Origin: Parelaphostrongylus tenuis
Lineage: Eukaryota > Nematoda > Chromadorea > Rhabditida > Metastrongylidae
Length of the DNA: 64,000 nt
NCBI GenBank assembly: GCA_019055375.1
Contig: JAHQIW010000324.1
Span: 32,487 to 96,486, forward strand
Direction: 5' to 3'
Position 1 is the first letter of the stretch. Each line of letters begins with the position of its first letter. The position numbers were made by a program, and so were the translations under genes. Shown one piece after another: positions 33,528 through 45,789 of the stretch. The notes under the pieces are model-generated. The model ran no database searches. It saw nothing but the letters and a program-made list of their open reading frames with translations, and had not been told where the DNA came from.

Positions 33528-35260
33528 GACTTACTTGGATACCTGGACGGCCCGTCTTCACGAATTGTGAGCTCCCCAGCACGTTTCGTTCATTTCTTCT
33601 CGCGAACTGCGTCCACGGTGGTGGTTTGATTCGAGTACGGCGCCTACAGCGAGTTCCATACCGTGATCTGTAAAACATCGACAGCTTCTTTGAATATAAC
33701 TGATCAATTTCTCGTACGAACACGTCCGCCCAAAGTGTATGTGAACGTCCTTGGAAACAAGTGTATTCTTAGAGAGTTCACTCTAATTTTTTGCGTCCAT
33801 CGGTCATCTGTTTTTCTCACTATTGACCGGCTCATCTGTGTTTCGCTGTCGATGTACATTCTTGTGGATCACGAAGATGGGATACGTTTAGGAGATTTTA
33901 GCTCCAAAACTGGCCACATGTTGTGAGTGTCGACTAAGTTATAGAAAAGATCGTCCATGCGTTCTTTGAATAGTTCGCAATGATTTTATGTGATCGAAGT
34001 ATGGGCCCAGGTTTCCGCTGAAAAGCAGAGCGCTAGGATTCAAGGCTTAATGTGTGGTTTTGAGTTCGTTACCTGGCTGTTTTGAGAAGTTTGAAGTTTT
34101 TGCGACTCGTGTTGCTCTCATTCTGCTGTCAAATTCTTCTATGTTGTTCTCCATGTTCAGTGAACGCCTGAAATACACTTGCGAAGTGGTACTCGTGATC
34201 GGAAAACTTTCCCAGTTTGATTTTTTCACCACTGAACCACTGGTTTTTCATGAAATATGCGTAGTTCGATCTTCTTTCGCGCTTAGCTAAGTACTTTGAG
34301 CATCATTCTTCTGCATTAGTGCTTTTTGAGAATATGACGATGTTATGCGCGTAACAAAGATATGACAGAAATTTTCCATCAATGTGTATGTCCTTCTCGT
34401 CGCAATCAAGCGAATTTTTTATCATTGCAGTGCGACTGTGAACAGCTCTGGCGATATCGTATCGCCTTGCCGACACCTTTTCTAATAGATAATGTAAGGG
34501 GCCGACGGAAAAGCTGTATTCATGTGGCACATTTCCTACAACAGTAAACTAAAGTTTTTATGAAGGACGGATCTCCTTCGTCGACAAGAGCTGATAGGAC
34601 TGCTTTCATTTCAAGGCTATCAAATGCTTCACCATAGCCGGTTTGAGTCAGAATTAAGAAAAATCGACTTTCCAGGCTAATTTCTATGACCCTCGATAAG
34701 GGTTGGATGTGGTCCGTGCAACAATCTCCATCGAAATTCCGCTTACTCAACAGGGGTGTGCCTCATTCAAGCTTTTTGATATGCTCAGAAGGTTAATTTT
34801 TGCTGAGAGCTTGTAAAGTACACTCAACAAGCAAGTTAGCCAATAATTACAAGTTCCCTTCCGTCGTTTACTTGTGAAGAATGATTGTGCGCTTCTTCAA
34901 TTGATCTGGGATTTTTTTTTTTCAAATCTGACCGTACATTATGTTAAGAGTGATAGAAATTGAATGAAGTTTTTGATGCTCCTGTTTGTCTTTCAGTCAT
35001 ATGTGCTGCGAAAGTGCATGTTGAATATGTCCTCCAGCTCTCAGAAAATCGGCAGTGATATTTGCAGCTCCTGGAGCAGTGCCTTTTCCTACTTTCTATC
35101 GCAACTCGAACTCTAAAGGGTAGAATCCTGAGCGGTTTTTATTCAGTAGGAATTTTGGGGTCCAAGACGACGATGACAGAACGGAAAATATTATTATGAA
35201 CTTTCCATTATCAATTCCATGTCATGGCAAGGAGTATAATGATTTCTATTTCTTCATCAA
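33528..35260 (-). mobile_element. RTE-Y-like non-LTR retrotransposon, degenerate reverse transcriptase
   Basis: On the minus strand the decayed frames give, in order, TDHIQPLSRVIEISLES, GYGEAFDSLEMKAVLSALVD (the fingers/palm block, usually KKAFDSVE), FIKTLVYCC, then a palm region reading YAHNIVIF where active elements have FADDIV. Two catalytic aspartates are lost. The 3' terminus is GACGGGCCGTCCAGGTATCC on the minus strand at 33537-33556. It is the longest RTE-Y copy here. Confidence 0.75.
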
Positions 35261-37990
35261 GGCTAACAGCGCAACACCATAATGGCACAGGCTCTGACGA
35301 GTTGGAAACTGTTACTACAAATAGTGCTCGAATTGTATCATGAGGTTGTTTTCAGCGCCAACTCCATTTTTGTATCGCATTTAATCATCTACATTTACTT
35401 TAATTGATAACCATACGTCACATAATGTGCGGATCCCGTCACCTTTTTCTCCTCTTTCACTGTCTCTCATCCATCATCCATAAAGGTCTTTGGCTCTGCA
35501 AGCGAATTTGGCTATTAGTTTGGAACTTTGCCCATGATTGTCATCGAATGCTCGCTGCTCACTGTTACCAGTTCAGGTTATCCAAAAAATTTTCCGGTAT
35601 TCGTGGATCGCAAATAGATCTTTTCCATGCAGACCTAGCGCAATTTTGTTGGCCGAGAAGAGAGACTTGATGACAAGGTCTAATTATGCCATAATTATGC
35701 CGCCGAAAAAGATTTGTTGACCAGTAACCCACAAAATTTCAGCAGCATCTTTAGCAAATGCTTATACCTTTTTTGGAGCTAGGTTCAATTTGATACATCA
35801 CCTTCAATCTGTTAGTCAAGTAGTCTCAAGAAATGTCACTGCCTTCTAAGAACACAAGTCGTAGGAAAGCAAACCTTCCTCTCATCCATAGAGGCCTATG
35901 TGTTCAGACGGATCTCTATCTCATGGTCAAAGCGATGCCAGTCAAAATGAATCCAAGCAGACATATGGATAATTGTTGCAATATAACAAAAAGAATTCGA
36001 AGAATGCCATTCGCAGTAAATATTCATAAAACGGGTCTTCTAAGCATTCATGCACAAATAACATTGCGTATCAGCGCTTTTCCAATATCAGAATTTTTGA
36101 AAAGCTCACTATTTTTTCATTCAAATGAGAAACTTTCTGTAGAGATTTTCCTAGAACTCCTTATTTCTGTTCGTTCAGCTATCTAACAGTCCATTTTCTC
36201 ATGATTTATGACCGTAACACGGCCGTGGAATACTCCTTAACATTCCCGTTATTGCTCAGTACAAAAAACAAGGAACTTCAAGAAGTTGATAAACTGTTGT
36301 ACGATAACAGTAGGTGGTTTCAATCACATCATCAAACCGATCCGGTAAGACATTGCTAGATGTCATTTCGCTTCGTTGCTCATTGTGGTCGCCTTTCAAA
36401 GGATGCGAAGAGATTCTCAATTATACCGTAATTATCTTTTTACTGTTTTTTCTTTGACAAGAACATAACCTCTGGTTACTCATCGACTCTCCTAAAGCAC
36501 AACTCTTCACATAACTTGTCGTAAGAATAGATTTCTCGCTCTAAACATTTCAAAGGGGAAACTTTTGTCGAATATTTCAGAATTCAGGAAGGAGCAATTC
36601 AGCGTAGTCGATGAATAATATCTATTGATTTTGCTAAGTAATACAGGGTGAAACAAATAATCATCAATGAATAAATATAACATTCTCGAAATGGAAGAAC
36701 TTCTTAAGGAGTGTCCAAACAGGGGGTTGCAAAAAATGGTTCGGTTAGAAAAACGTTGTTTACCTTGTTTATCGATTGCATGAGAGGAATCTATTGCTGG
36801 TGGATTGTTGGTGGAGAGGTAGAGTACGACACAGCCTCTGTGGATCGAAAGCGATTTGCGTAAAATCCGCATAATATCTCTATTATTGATCCAATCCTAC
36901 TGCGACAAATTGTAATCCGTTCGTCGAATCTCTGTGCTCTTTCTGAATAATAGGTCTTTCGACAGCGACGAGCCTCTTCTCACTGCCTTCCCTTAAGTAG
37001 CCTAGTTGACCACTTATTTAAGATTTGTAACACCGGGCTTTGCGCAAGCATGTGCACTTCACCAAGAACTCTTAGATCTTTTTCGTAACACGTTTTGAAG
37101 TTCCAAAGAGTCCCTCCAGGTGAGAAAGAGCTTGATTATTAGATATTCGAATAGTCGCTCCTCATCTCCTCGCTTTTTCTTCCAACTATAATTCGATTAA
37201 TAACCATAAAACTATAATCAATTAATATCATCCTTTTTTATATTGGTATTTGAATGCTGATCGAGCGTGATTTTCGCTTTATTCTCGAAATAACCATGTT
37301 ACATAGAGGGCCATTGTATTTTTTTTATTTTTATTTTATGTATGTATATTTACTTACCATTGCCATTGCCTTATATGGGCTTATATAGATCAAAAGTGGG
37401 TACTTTACTTTACGAGCACCATCTTTCATTCTACTTTCCAAGTTTCTATTAGTCTCCGTTTCTTTCGCTTTTCTCGTTTCTGTCATCCAGACCCTCTACA
37501 AAACGCTATGCATAGAATTGATTAACCCGTTGAATATCAGACCTTTGAATAACGCTCATTATTGCATTCCATGAAAAGAGAAACATCATAACATAAAATA
37601 ACTATAAATCTGTTAATTTACTGAAATATGCAAAACTGGAGTAAAATCTTCAGAAATATAAGCGGTAGTTTTTCGCAGCTCGTGCGATTTGTCGATAAGC
37701 TTTCCATAATATAAAATTATAGTTATTTTCTTAGTGACAAAAATGACGTCACATTGCCAGCTTCGTTGGGAATCCCAATGATAACATTTTTTTATTCTGT
37801 TTATTACAATGATGCTAGATATATGATATAGAGATGGATAGCTAGAGCGTTTCTTTCCACTACACTTCACTCCGCCTGACTTGTTTTTACATTTTCCAGC
37901 GAATCGGATAACTGTCATGTCTCGCACATAATAACAAATATTGCTACTAGTCCGTGAATTATTGACGTAAAGTACGCTTACAATTTAATA
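35261..37990. other. No gene recognised
   Basis: AT-rich. Plus frames at 35404-35670 and 35833-36186 (88 and 117 codons) and a minus frame at 36507-36872 are the longest. None shows a known motif or splice-flanked structure. Confidence 0.3.
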
Positions 37991-38044
37991 TCATGTGTTC
38001 GACTATGATCATTTGCTCATTAAAGATAAAATCGGTGTGATTGA

Positions 38045-38340
38045 TGAGTATGTAGCCCAGAGGTTGTAGTCCCTTTAGTGCAGACAGGGCTTTGGTTCAA
38101 TTCTTCACTCGCCCAACCGACCTCGTTATCCCTCTTCAGACAGGAAACTGGTGCCAATGGCCGTCTGGGATTCCAGAGAAAATCAATTGAGCAGCATTTA
38201 CGTCATGTAGCGAATACGAAGGGATTCTCAGGCAGCAACCGAATCCAGGGGCAAGAAGATCGAAGACTTTCACCGATGACTGACGCAATAAAAACGAACT
38301 GGATCCAAGAAGTGGAGGATTCGAGCAATGTATAACGTTA
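38045..38340 (+). repeat. SINE-like repeat with pol III-type boxes
   Basis: GTAGCCCAGAGGTTGTAGTC resembles an A-box and TTTGGTTCAATTC a B-box, about 45 bp apart. A body follows with no similarity that I can place. Confidence 0.4.
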
Positions 38341-38839
38341 TTAAGCGCTTTCAATTTAGTGATATTTTCGTGACTGAGTAGTTGAATCAATTCGCTTGAA
38401 TATACGTTTCAAATAACGTTAACAAATCCCCTTGTCATTCGCGACAATTTCAGTCATATATGACTCATGTGCTAAGCTGAGAAAAAAATGGAATAGCCCT
38501 ACATACGTGTAGATCGAAGTGTTCAAAAATTACACTTAGAGGGTAAAACGTTTATCAAAATGTCATAGGTTTTTGACTGGAGAGAACTTGTACTTTAGCG
38601 AATGTCTGTTATTGTGGTCGTTAAGGCGGAGTCAATGGTCGTTCTTCGTAAAATTGTATCACTCATGCGCACGTTGGTGCACATTATAGCAGAATTTTAC
38701 TTAGGCATTTTTTTTTGTTTTTAGAAAATTTTGGAATATTTTTCTACAGCCCTCCAATTGACTGTTTTCAAAGCCTCGTTCCTGAACTTTTATTATCCTG
38801 AGAGATTATACTGTTATTTCGAGAGTTTTATTGAGACTA

Positions 38840-39345
38840 CGCTCAAATTTCACTAGATTCTGTCATTATTATTTGAGCCAACTTGTCATGTGGTGTGGTA
38901 AGGGCTCTTGTACAGCCCGGTACACGTGTTTCTTGTTTACAGACTCGTCAGCCGGGTAGAACCCGTCTTCTTTCGATCGTTTTATTAGTCAGTTTCTCTC
39001 GGAAGCCCTACTCTCCCTACGGAGAGTTATCGAAGACGAACGTTTTACACTCTATGTCAAGTGAATTTTCAAATAACACAGAGTGTTGTACACTCGACTG
39101 CTCTTTGGCTGCTAGGTGAAAGTTAGGTGAGAATTTTACTTGACATAGAGTGTAAAACGTCCGTCTTCGTGAACTCACTGTAGGGAGAGTAAGGCTCCGG
39201 AGAGAACTGACTTGAAAGAAGACGGGTTCTGCCCGACTGACGAGTCTGTAAGGACGAAACAAGTGTACCGGGCTGTACAAGAGCCCTTACCAGACCACGT
39301 GACAAGTTCGCTCAATTAATAATGAAAGGATCTATTCTGGGAGAC
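38840..39345. repeat. Paired inverted MITE M2 copies (large foldback)
   Basis: The left unit (38865-39115) and right unit (39122-39325) are inverted copies: CAACTTGTCATGTGGTGTGG versus CCAGACCACGTGACAAGTTC, with AGCCCGGTACACGTGTTTC in mirror image, meeting near 39118. The arms are about 200-250 bp, long enough for a stable hairpin transcript. Confidence 0.85.
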
Positions 39346-39744
39346 TTTTAAACCAACTCAAAATCATCTCATGCGATCTACTCAAAAAATCGTCGAATTT
39401 TCTTCGTAAAGTAACTTTAGCATTAACCTAATGGACTTGTAGTCAATTTTGACCCACCAACAATTCTCCTCCAAAAGTTGCCTTCTAAATACTGATCACG
39501 ATAGTATTCGTTTGCCGCGCACTTCTTCAGCTGTAGCAGACTTCTAAGCCTTTTCGATTTGGCGGACGGAATGTATGTGAGCCACTGACATAAAACTTCA
39601 AAGAGGTTTAAAAGTCCCTCAAAATATTTCGCAGCTATCAAATGTTATCATATAAACCAATTGGAAATTATTTTGTTTGATCGCCTATTCCGGTGTTATG
39701 ATGTTCAAATAAACTCAATTATGTAGAGTGGTGTCCAAAAACGT

Positions 39745-39816
39745 TGCGTCAGCCGGGATTCGAACCCAGATCTTACTCTTTCGAGGAGCATGTGCTAAGC
39801 CGTTACACCGACGCCC
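39745..39816 (-). repeat. SINE family S3 tRNA-like core, inverted partner
   Basis: Minus strand: GCGTCGGTGTAACGGCTTAG (A-box region) and GATCTGGGTTCGAATCCCGG (B-box). It mirrors 39900-39973, forming an inverted pair about 80 bp apart. Confidence 0.75.
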
Positions 39817-39899
39817 GTTTTGCACTCAACTCTTTCTACGCTACAATGCGTTATCTATCAACAGCCAACCGTCTACGGTGTGGCGGTGTAGTCATTATC

Positions 39900-39973
39900 G
39901 ACGTCGGTGGTGCAGCGGTTTAGCACATGCTCCCGGAAAGAGTAAGATCTGGGTTCGAATCCCTGCTGACGCA
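39900..39973 (+). repeat. SINE family S3 tRNA-like core
   Basis: GTCGGTGGTGCAGCGGTTTA and ATCTGGGTTCGAATCCCTGC give canonical A- and B-boxes. The central arm, CCCGGAAAGAG, is not a normal anticodon stem, so I call it tRNA-derived rather than a tRNA gene. Confidence 0.7.
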
Positions 39974-41130
39974 GTATGACTCTGATTGTCTCTTCCATAT
40001 CGATTCCGATCTGTGTGGGAGTACTTATGAACGCAGCTATAGTGAATCGCGATTTATTCGCGGTTTTGGGTTTTCGATCCTGGATCTTCTTTCTGTTGGC
40101 ATCGTTCGTTGTGGGAGTTCGGGACCCTGTTTGCGCCAGGCAATCAATGACTCGCCCTTCTTCTAGTGTGTGTCTGCCGATGGTGTAAATATCGCCTACA
40201 CACACTCGGTGGTCGAGTACTTCCTTTTTTTTTTTTTGCCAGAACTGAACCCAATCTAGAACCCGCTTTTTTTTGAAATTCCTTCTTTCAAAATGAGCTG
40301 TGTTTTCATAAGGAATTCCTGAGAACGAGGCTTTTGATCTATGAGCGTTCATGCAATATTTTTATTTAGTAGTTATTGCACCATAAAACCAACTGTTTCA
40401 AAGGTTTCTCAATTGGCCGATTAAATCAGCTATTTGTACTTTTCCTATCATTTTTAAAGGGTTATGCCTATCGTCTTTCCCTTACCTTTTCTTTTTCCGT
40501 GTTTTTCTTTTTTTTTATTTCATTTCGATATGTTTTTAGTGCTATAGGGCCAGTGCTCATGCCAGAAAGTCTTTTCTCAAGCTAAATAGTTATAAACAGT
40601 ATAAATATAAATAAAAATATAATGAGCAATATAATTGTTTAAATGGGAGAACTAAGCACGAAACTATCCAAGCTGGAATACTGCTGAGATTTTGCAAAGA
40701 TTGCTGTTTAAAAATGTCCTAGGCTAGCATAAAATAAGGCATCGCATTTAATTGTACTCCTAAAAAGTAGCATTTATTATCGTTGTGAGACCTGTTCAGG
40801 GCAGTGAATGTCGCTAATTATCCGGGAGGCTCTGATTTGACCTTGTCGGGGGTCAGTCAATGCTTTTTCTGTTTTGGTGCCGGAAACTATAGCAGACTTA
40901 TCAGAAAGGTTACGGTATAAGACTTGCAAAGGCCGATGATTCCTTGTGGTGAAGATCTGGTAGCGCCCTATTACGGTCATGAAATGATTCATTCAATCGT
41001 GAATCTGCTCTCCCGGCTTTCGACAATATTCATGGAAGAAACTAAAATTCTCATGCAGCAGCAGACATACTATACTCCGAAGGTCTCATGGATGATCAGT
41101 ACAATACGTGAAATGTATAGAGTTATTGTG
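39974..41130. other. No gene recognised
   Basis: A long minus-strand frame (39873-40352, 159 codons) partly translates the adjacent SINE core. A T-run lies at about 40218. Nothing else is supported. Confidence 0.35.
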
Positions 41131-41131
41131 G

Positions 41132-41212
41132 AACATTTGGTGTAATGGTAGTGATTCCCTTTATTATGCGCTGGCGTGTGCCTTTGTTTTGGTTCGATCT
41201 CGCTCCCGGCGC
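41132..41212 (+). repeat. tRNA-like repeat
   Basis: ACATTTGGTGTAATGGTAGTG and GGTTCGATCTCGCTCCCGG supply A- and B-box-like pieces. The acceptor stem does not pair. Confidence 0.45.
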
Positions 41213-41718
41213 AACAAACCTCTCGTTCCTTCTAGGGTCGGAAAAGAGAATCCAACTCATCAAATAAGTTCACCTCCTCTATGCCAGCTGCGAACGCTTT
41301 AGCACGGCTGTTCAAGGTTGCCAAGAGAAAAACATCGATTCCATTTACATTCAATAACATCCATGACGACGATGGAAAATATCCAGGAACTAGCCGAATT
41401 CACACTTAAGGAGTTTCAACATTCATGAATATCAAGCATGGAAGCGAATCGATTACAAGAATTGCTGGCCTCCCGAACAGCGTGAGAAATTTCATTTCAG
41501 CTCGTTCCATAAATAAACAATAAAAGTAAAAAACTATTCGTGTTTTTACGCTATGCTATCAGGAGATAAGGAGCATTTTCTATATTGAGTTTATGCTGTA
41601 GGTCAGTTCGGTTGTCACTTGCTTCTAGCACTTTATTTACCAGTTATTACATCTCATTACTCGCTTACACCACTATATCATCAATTCTAGGTATAATTAT
41701 AGCAATATATCTGAAGGA

Positions 41719-41985
41719 AACGTGTGGTGCAGTGGTTAGAAGTGCTCTGTGATACACACGTCGATGGTTCGACGCGTCCTAGGCTCACTAAGCCTTACGT
41801 TCTTTCGGGGGTCAGTGAACCGGTACTAGAAATGCGTGATAGGATAGCTGCACTTGACTTGACATACCGATAGGCCATCGTGAATCATTGTAAAGTCCAT
41901 ATACGCATTCAGTCACTTCAAACAATGCTTGATGAAGTCAATTTCATGGCGGTCTCTCGGGAATCGATCAACGTCGACAGCTTAA
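41719..41985 (+). repeat. tRNA-derived SINE, family S1, copy 3
   Basis: CGTGTGGTGCAGTGGTTAGA then GATGGTTCGACGCG (B-box) and the S1 body (GGTACTAGAAATGCG, CCGATAGGCCATCGTGAATC). Confidence 0.8.
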
Positions 41986-41994
41986 ACCTACTTA

Positions 41995-42230
41995 TGTTAG
42001 GGGTGCGTAAGCATACTGCTGCAGTAACCTTGTAATACTCGTGTAGTCCTGCGTTCTACTTGGTGCCACTGGCGGACCAACCCCGTCATCCTTCTGGGTT
42101 CAGAGATTCGTCTGAAAGGGCAAAAACACAGGCTTGCTAATGGTAGCCACCGTAGATCGTTGTTTAGGCCAGATATGCATCCATTCACCTCAAATCTGCG
42201 AATTACGTCAATTGCATGTTAGTTCCTTGA
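41995..42230 (+). repeat. SINE family S1, diverged copy 4
   Basis: Tandem to copy 3. The 3' half is clearest (GGTAGCCACCGTAGATCGTT, GGCCAGATATGCATCCATTC). The A-box end is decayed. Confidence 0.5.
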
Positions 42231-42893
42231 AGAATTGATTGATGTCTCTTCACCATGTCTGAAATCGTCCCATTTATCAGTGTTGTATAAAAACGGTATA
42301 AGTTTCCCAGGCAAACTAACCTGTCAAACATTGCCAATCAAGTGCTAGTGTTTTCAGTGACGTGGAAAAACGTGCTAAAGAGGCTTTTCCTTGATTTTGA
42401 CCAAGTAATTGACTGTTCGCTCAATAAGCAGACGCCAAGTCGCTGATAACAAGTTATTCAATACAGTAGTTCCAGACGTAGTTCTTTCTCTTTCTTACAG
42501 TAGTTCTTAAAAGTTCGGAAAGGTCAAATTGATACGCAGCCCTCTTATTCAAACAACTTAATAGCCTAAGCAGATAAAGAACTATATGCTCAATGACGGT
42601 TCTGACCAAACATTCCTGAATAATTACCCTTTTCGTTCTTCTCAATTATTCCAGCTGTTCAATAGAGAACAGCGCACAGAGTCTCTCGTGAAGATTGTGC
42701 TTGGCTCAGGGTCAGAAAAAAACTAGCCTGGGGTAAGGCATAGCCTTCACGTGTCATGAGACGGTGCTCCTACGGAATCATTTTTACATTTATAGAATCT
42801 AGTCAGAATGATTCGGGAGTTTTCCTCGCCAATGTTTTACATGCCTGTATGAGACTGCTAACTTCTTTAAAATCTCCCTAATGTCTTTATAAC

Positions 42894-43993
42894 CTATACG
42901 TACCTGGTGGAGTGTTGTTTGATTCTAAGTTTGTCAATAAGGTGGTCTTTTATGCGGACACGAAGTGGTCTAAATGTTTTGCCAGTGTGGTCGTCTCCGC
43001 ATGCTTCATAAGAGATTAGATACGCCTTATGCAAACTCACACAGTCGCCTTCTCTACCGTTAGGACAAACTTCATTTGACTGTTTCCCATAAGCGCTCAT
43101 ACAGCCGATTTTGAAATAGTACGTGTCTGAAATTATCGGTGCTGTCAATTTTCTGTTACCGCCTTGTCTAAACAGCCCTTCTTGAGCAACGTTTTATAGC
43201 TTTGCTTGGTTCATTTGAAAGGAAGAGCGAAATGAGCGGGTCCATACTTCCGCTAGACTTATCGTTTGATAGCTTCGCTTTCTTATCTATTCCGACGTGC
43301 CACCCCGTTAAAATAGCCCTTGGAATTGGCTATTTTTGTGGGATCCTGAAAAAGGGAGAGCTCAGATTCCTCTTTTTTTTCTGTGTACACCTGGTGACTC
43401 TTTGAAACTTGTTTCTCACATGCGTACGTCTTATGTGTGAGGGGTGAGAGGGAAGTTATGTTTTTGACGAGTACGTTTTTATTACTTGACCTTCAGTACG
43501 ATTTATGTTGTAATTGCTTTCGGCTAGGTTAGCTTGGACATTCAAAAAGGGAGTCGCCCAGTCTATTTTCGGTTTGTATCGGGTGAATTTTATGTACTCT
43601 AGTTGTACTTTGACGTCTCTCGTCAGCTGTTCACCTGCTCTTGTGTGGAACAGATGACAAAACACACATCTATAGAACGACAACCGAGTAATGGCCCAGA
43701 CATGAAGGCAATCTCGTGGCTTGGTGCAAGTCGGCGTTCCATTCTCAACTCTTTTATTTGTGCGAATACTCTGGACCATTTGAAGATTCAAAAGTTTAAG
43801 CACTCTGCGAGGACCATAACCTTCTAATTCGCGAACCAAACATGCATGTAGGTGTTCGGTGTTCCGTGAGAAGCTCACGGGATGCCATGTGTCGTGTAGT
43901 CATTCGACACTCTCTATGAAAGGTGGTCACGTCGAAAGACTCCATCACGTACGCCCTGTTGGGAGATACGTTACGGAGACGGTCCAGGCACAT
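42894..43993 (-). mobile_element. Penelope-like element relic (reverse transcriptase + GIY-YIG domain)
   Basis: Minus-strand frames give, in order: AYVMESFDVTTFHRE (polymerase block, SFDVTALYTN-like in active relatives), ATPFLNVQANLAESNYNINR after EYIKFTRYKP, and then VCPNGREGDCVSLHKAYLIS and CGDDHTGKTFRPLRVRIKDH. The last is a GIY-YIG-type endonuclease region (normally YLI..C..CG..YIGET.RPL..R..EH). The polymerase is broken by frameshifts and the YIG motif is altered, so it is inactive. Confidence 0.75.
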
Positions 43994-44387
43994 TTGGAAA
44001 TAGTCTGGGATGTGCTACAACAGCTGGATTAGTATTTGGTTTTCCAGACTATGTTGTTATTGATCAATTCTATCCGTGGGCCTGTCTACAGTGTTGATGA
44101 TGGGTTTGTCCTTTAATATTGAAGGTCAGGAGACATAAAATCATTAGTGAATAATGATTCGTTTTTTCAAAAAGCAGGAATCAGGCTAGACATATTGGTG
44201 AATGGACTCTAAGTTGATGAATAGTCAGTTGTCATGAGTCAGCCATCCGTGCCACTTTCACTCTGTTAGTTTTCGTCGTTATCTTTCAACTTCGCTTTTT
44301 AGATCATAAGGAGAAGCAGTAACTCAAAGCTTTTTTTTTCAAGAGCACCTTTGAAACACCTTTTCTTATTGTCCATAATTGCAAAAC

Positions 44388-44545
44388 AGAGGGCCGTGGC
44401 CGAGGGCTGTGATGCTCGCTCTGTAGAGCTGAGCTGTTCCCCAACCTCCAGCACTCTCCGGCAGTCAACAACGAACGTATTATGGAACGCCATAGCCAGA
44501 CTGTCGTCGAGGTTACAAAGAGACATGCTCGATCAGTATTAACCG
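44388..44545 (+). repeat. tRNA-derived SINE, family S2, copy 2
   Basis: AGGGCCGTGGCCGAGGGCTG then GATGCTCG, CAGTCAACAACGAACGT and GCTCGATCAGTATT. The body matches 59528-59710. Confidence 0.75.
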
Positions 44546-45340
44546 TCGCTTAAGAAGAAGACGAAAGACGAATTGAATTCTAGAAGTACTAGGATCCGCA
44601 CTGAAAAGTGCAAATCGTCTTGAAATATTAATAACATGGGTTAGATAAAGGCAAGGCGAAGGTTTCGATGGTACACTGGGTATCACATGAATCCCCGAAA
44701 AGGGTAATCACGTTTTATAAGTCCACCTGATGTTCAACAAATCTTACCCGACATGAAAAAATTTGCTGTAAACGAAGGCTAAAACGTTGTGGGATGAGCA
44801 GTTTGTAAAGCCCTTGTAAACTTCTCTTTGTCTTTTGCAGATATCCATTTGTTTGAAGAGTCTTATCATCATACGCAATCAATACGAGTTGAAGAAGGCG
44901 CTCTACGTCTTAGGTCAGATAGTTAACCTGAAATATGAGCGATGTTATGTTTACTTATGGAGAATTACGTCGTTACGATTCATTTTTGGATTTGTGGGGT
45001 TGATCCAGAGCGCCTGAGAAGTTCCTCACCCCACCGAGTTCCATGTTTCTTACTTCGATTCGCGATTCTTTATCGCTATTTTGTTTCCGCAGTAGAGTAC
45101 GTCTTTCTGTTTACAAGTTTTCTGTCCGTGTGTTTTTTATGTGCATATTCTGCATCGTTGTTGTTGGCGTTAGTCACAACAAACCAATTACGTGTCAAAA
45201 GGTTATTGTTTAGTAACTGAAACACTTTATTGATCTATTCACACTGTTTGGTTTTGCTTGTTTTTTTTTCCACTGTGCACATCCTGGTACTTTTCGCATT
45301 CAATTTTGTTTTTTTTTTTCGTTTTCTTCTTGAAGATCGT
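44546..45340. other. No gene recognised
   Basis: A plus frame at 44942-45220 is hydrophobic (LLLRFAILYRYFVSAVEYVF) but shows no known motif. Confidence 0.3.
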
Positions 45341-45344
45341 AGGT

Positions 45345-45500
45345 TACTGGTTGGGTGAGACCCCTAGCAATCTCGAGGATAGCCTAGCTGTGGCGTTCCA
45401 TAGGGCGTTGTTGTTGACTGCCGGAGAGAGTTGGAGGGGGGGGGGGTGGAGCCCGGCTCCACGAGCGCCGTGACCAACAACACAACCACTCGGCCAAGGC
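45345..45500 (-). repeat. SINE family S2, copy 3, inverted
   Basis: The reverse complement carries CTTGGCCGAGTGGTTGTG and GGCAGTCAACAACAACGC. A G-run interrupts it at 45437-45446. Confidence 0.7.
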
Positions 45501-45789
45501 TTCGCTCCCGAAGTGTTTACTTCACCGAGAATGGACGACAGCTTAAGTAGTAGCCAGAAGGATCTTATCGGAGTGTGAATCTTTCTTTCAACCTAGGCAA
45601 AGTGGTTAATGTTGGTTTTAGTCGTTATATATGGTTGGTTGTTTCTTCTTGTCCGTTCAAAAATTCATAAACTTACTTCTCCTTCAATTACTACTTGGTT
45701 TGGTTACCAGAAATCTAAACAAATTCTTCGTGATGTGCTGATTGGCAAATAATTATTGATAGATGTAGTGTACATGTTCTGATAAATAT

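Noticed and set aside
35833..36186. 117-codon plus-strand frame
   Set aside because: No motif, no neighbouring exons and no Kozak or acceptor support. Considered a chance frame.
39900..39973. True tRNA gene
   Set aside because: The A- and B-boxes are good, but the anticodon and acceptor stems do not pair convincingly. Near-identical copies occur inverted nearby and at 8248 and 54714, so it is a SINE core.
39873..40352. 159-codon minus-strand frame
   Set aside because: Its C-terminal part (QQGFEPRSYSFREHVL) is the translation of the S3 tRNA-like repeat. The rest has no motif or splice support.
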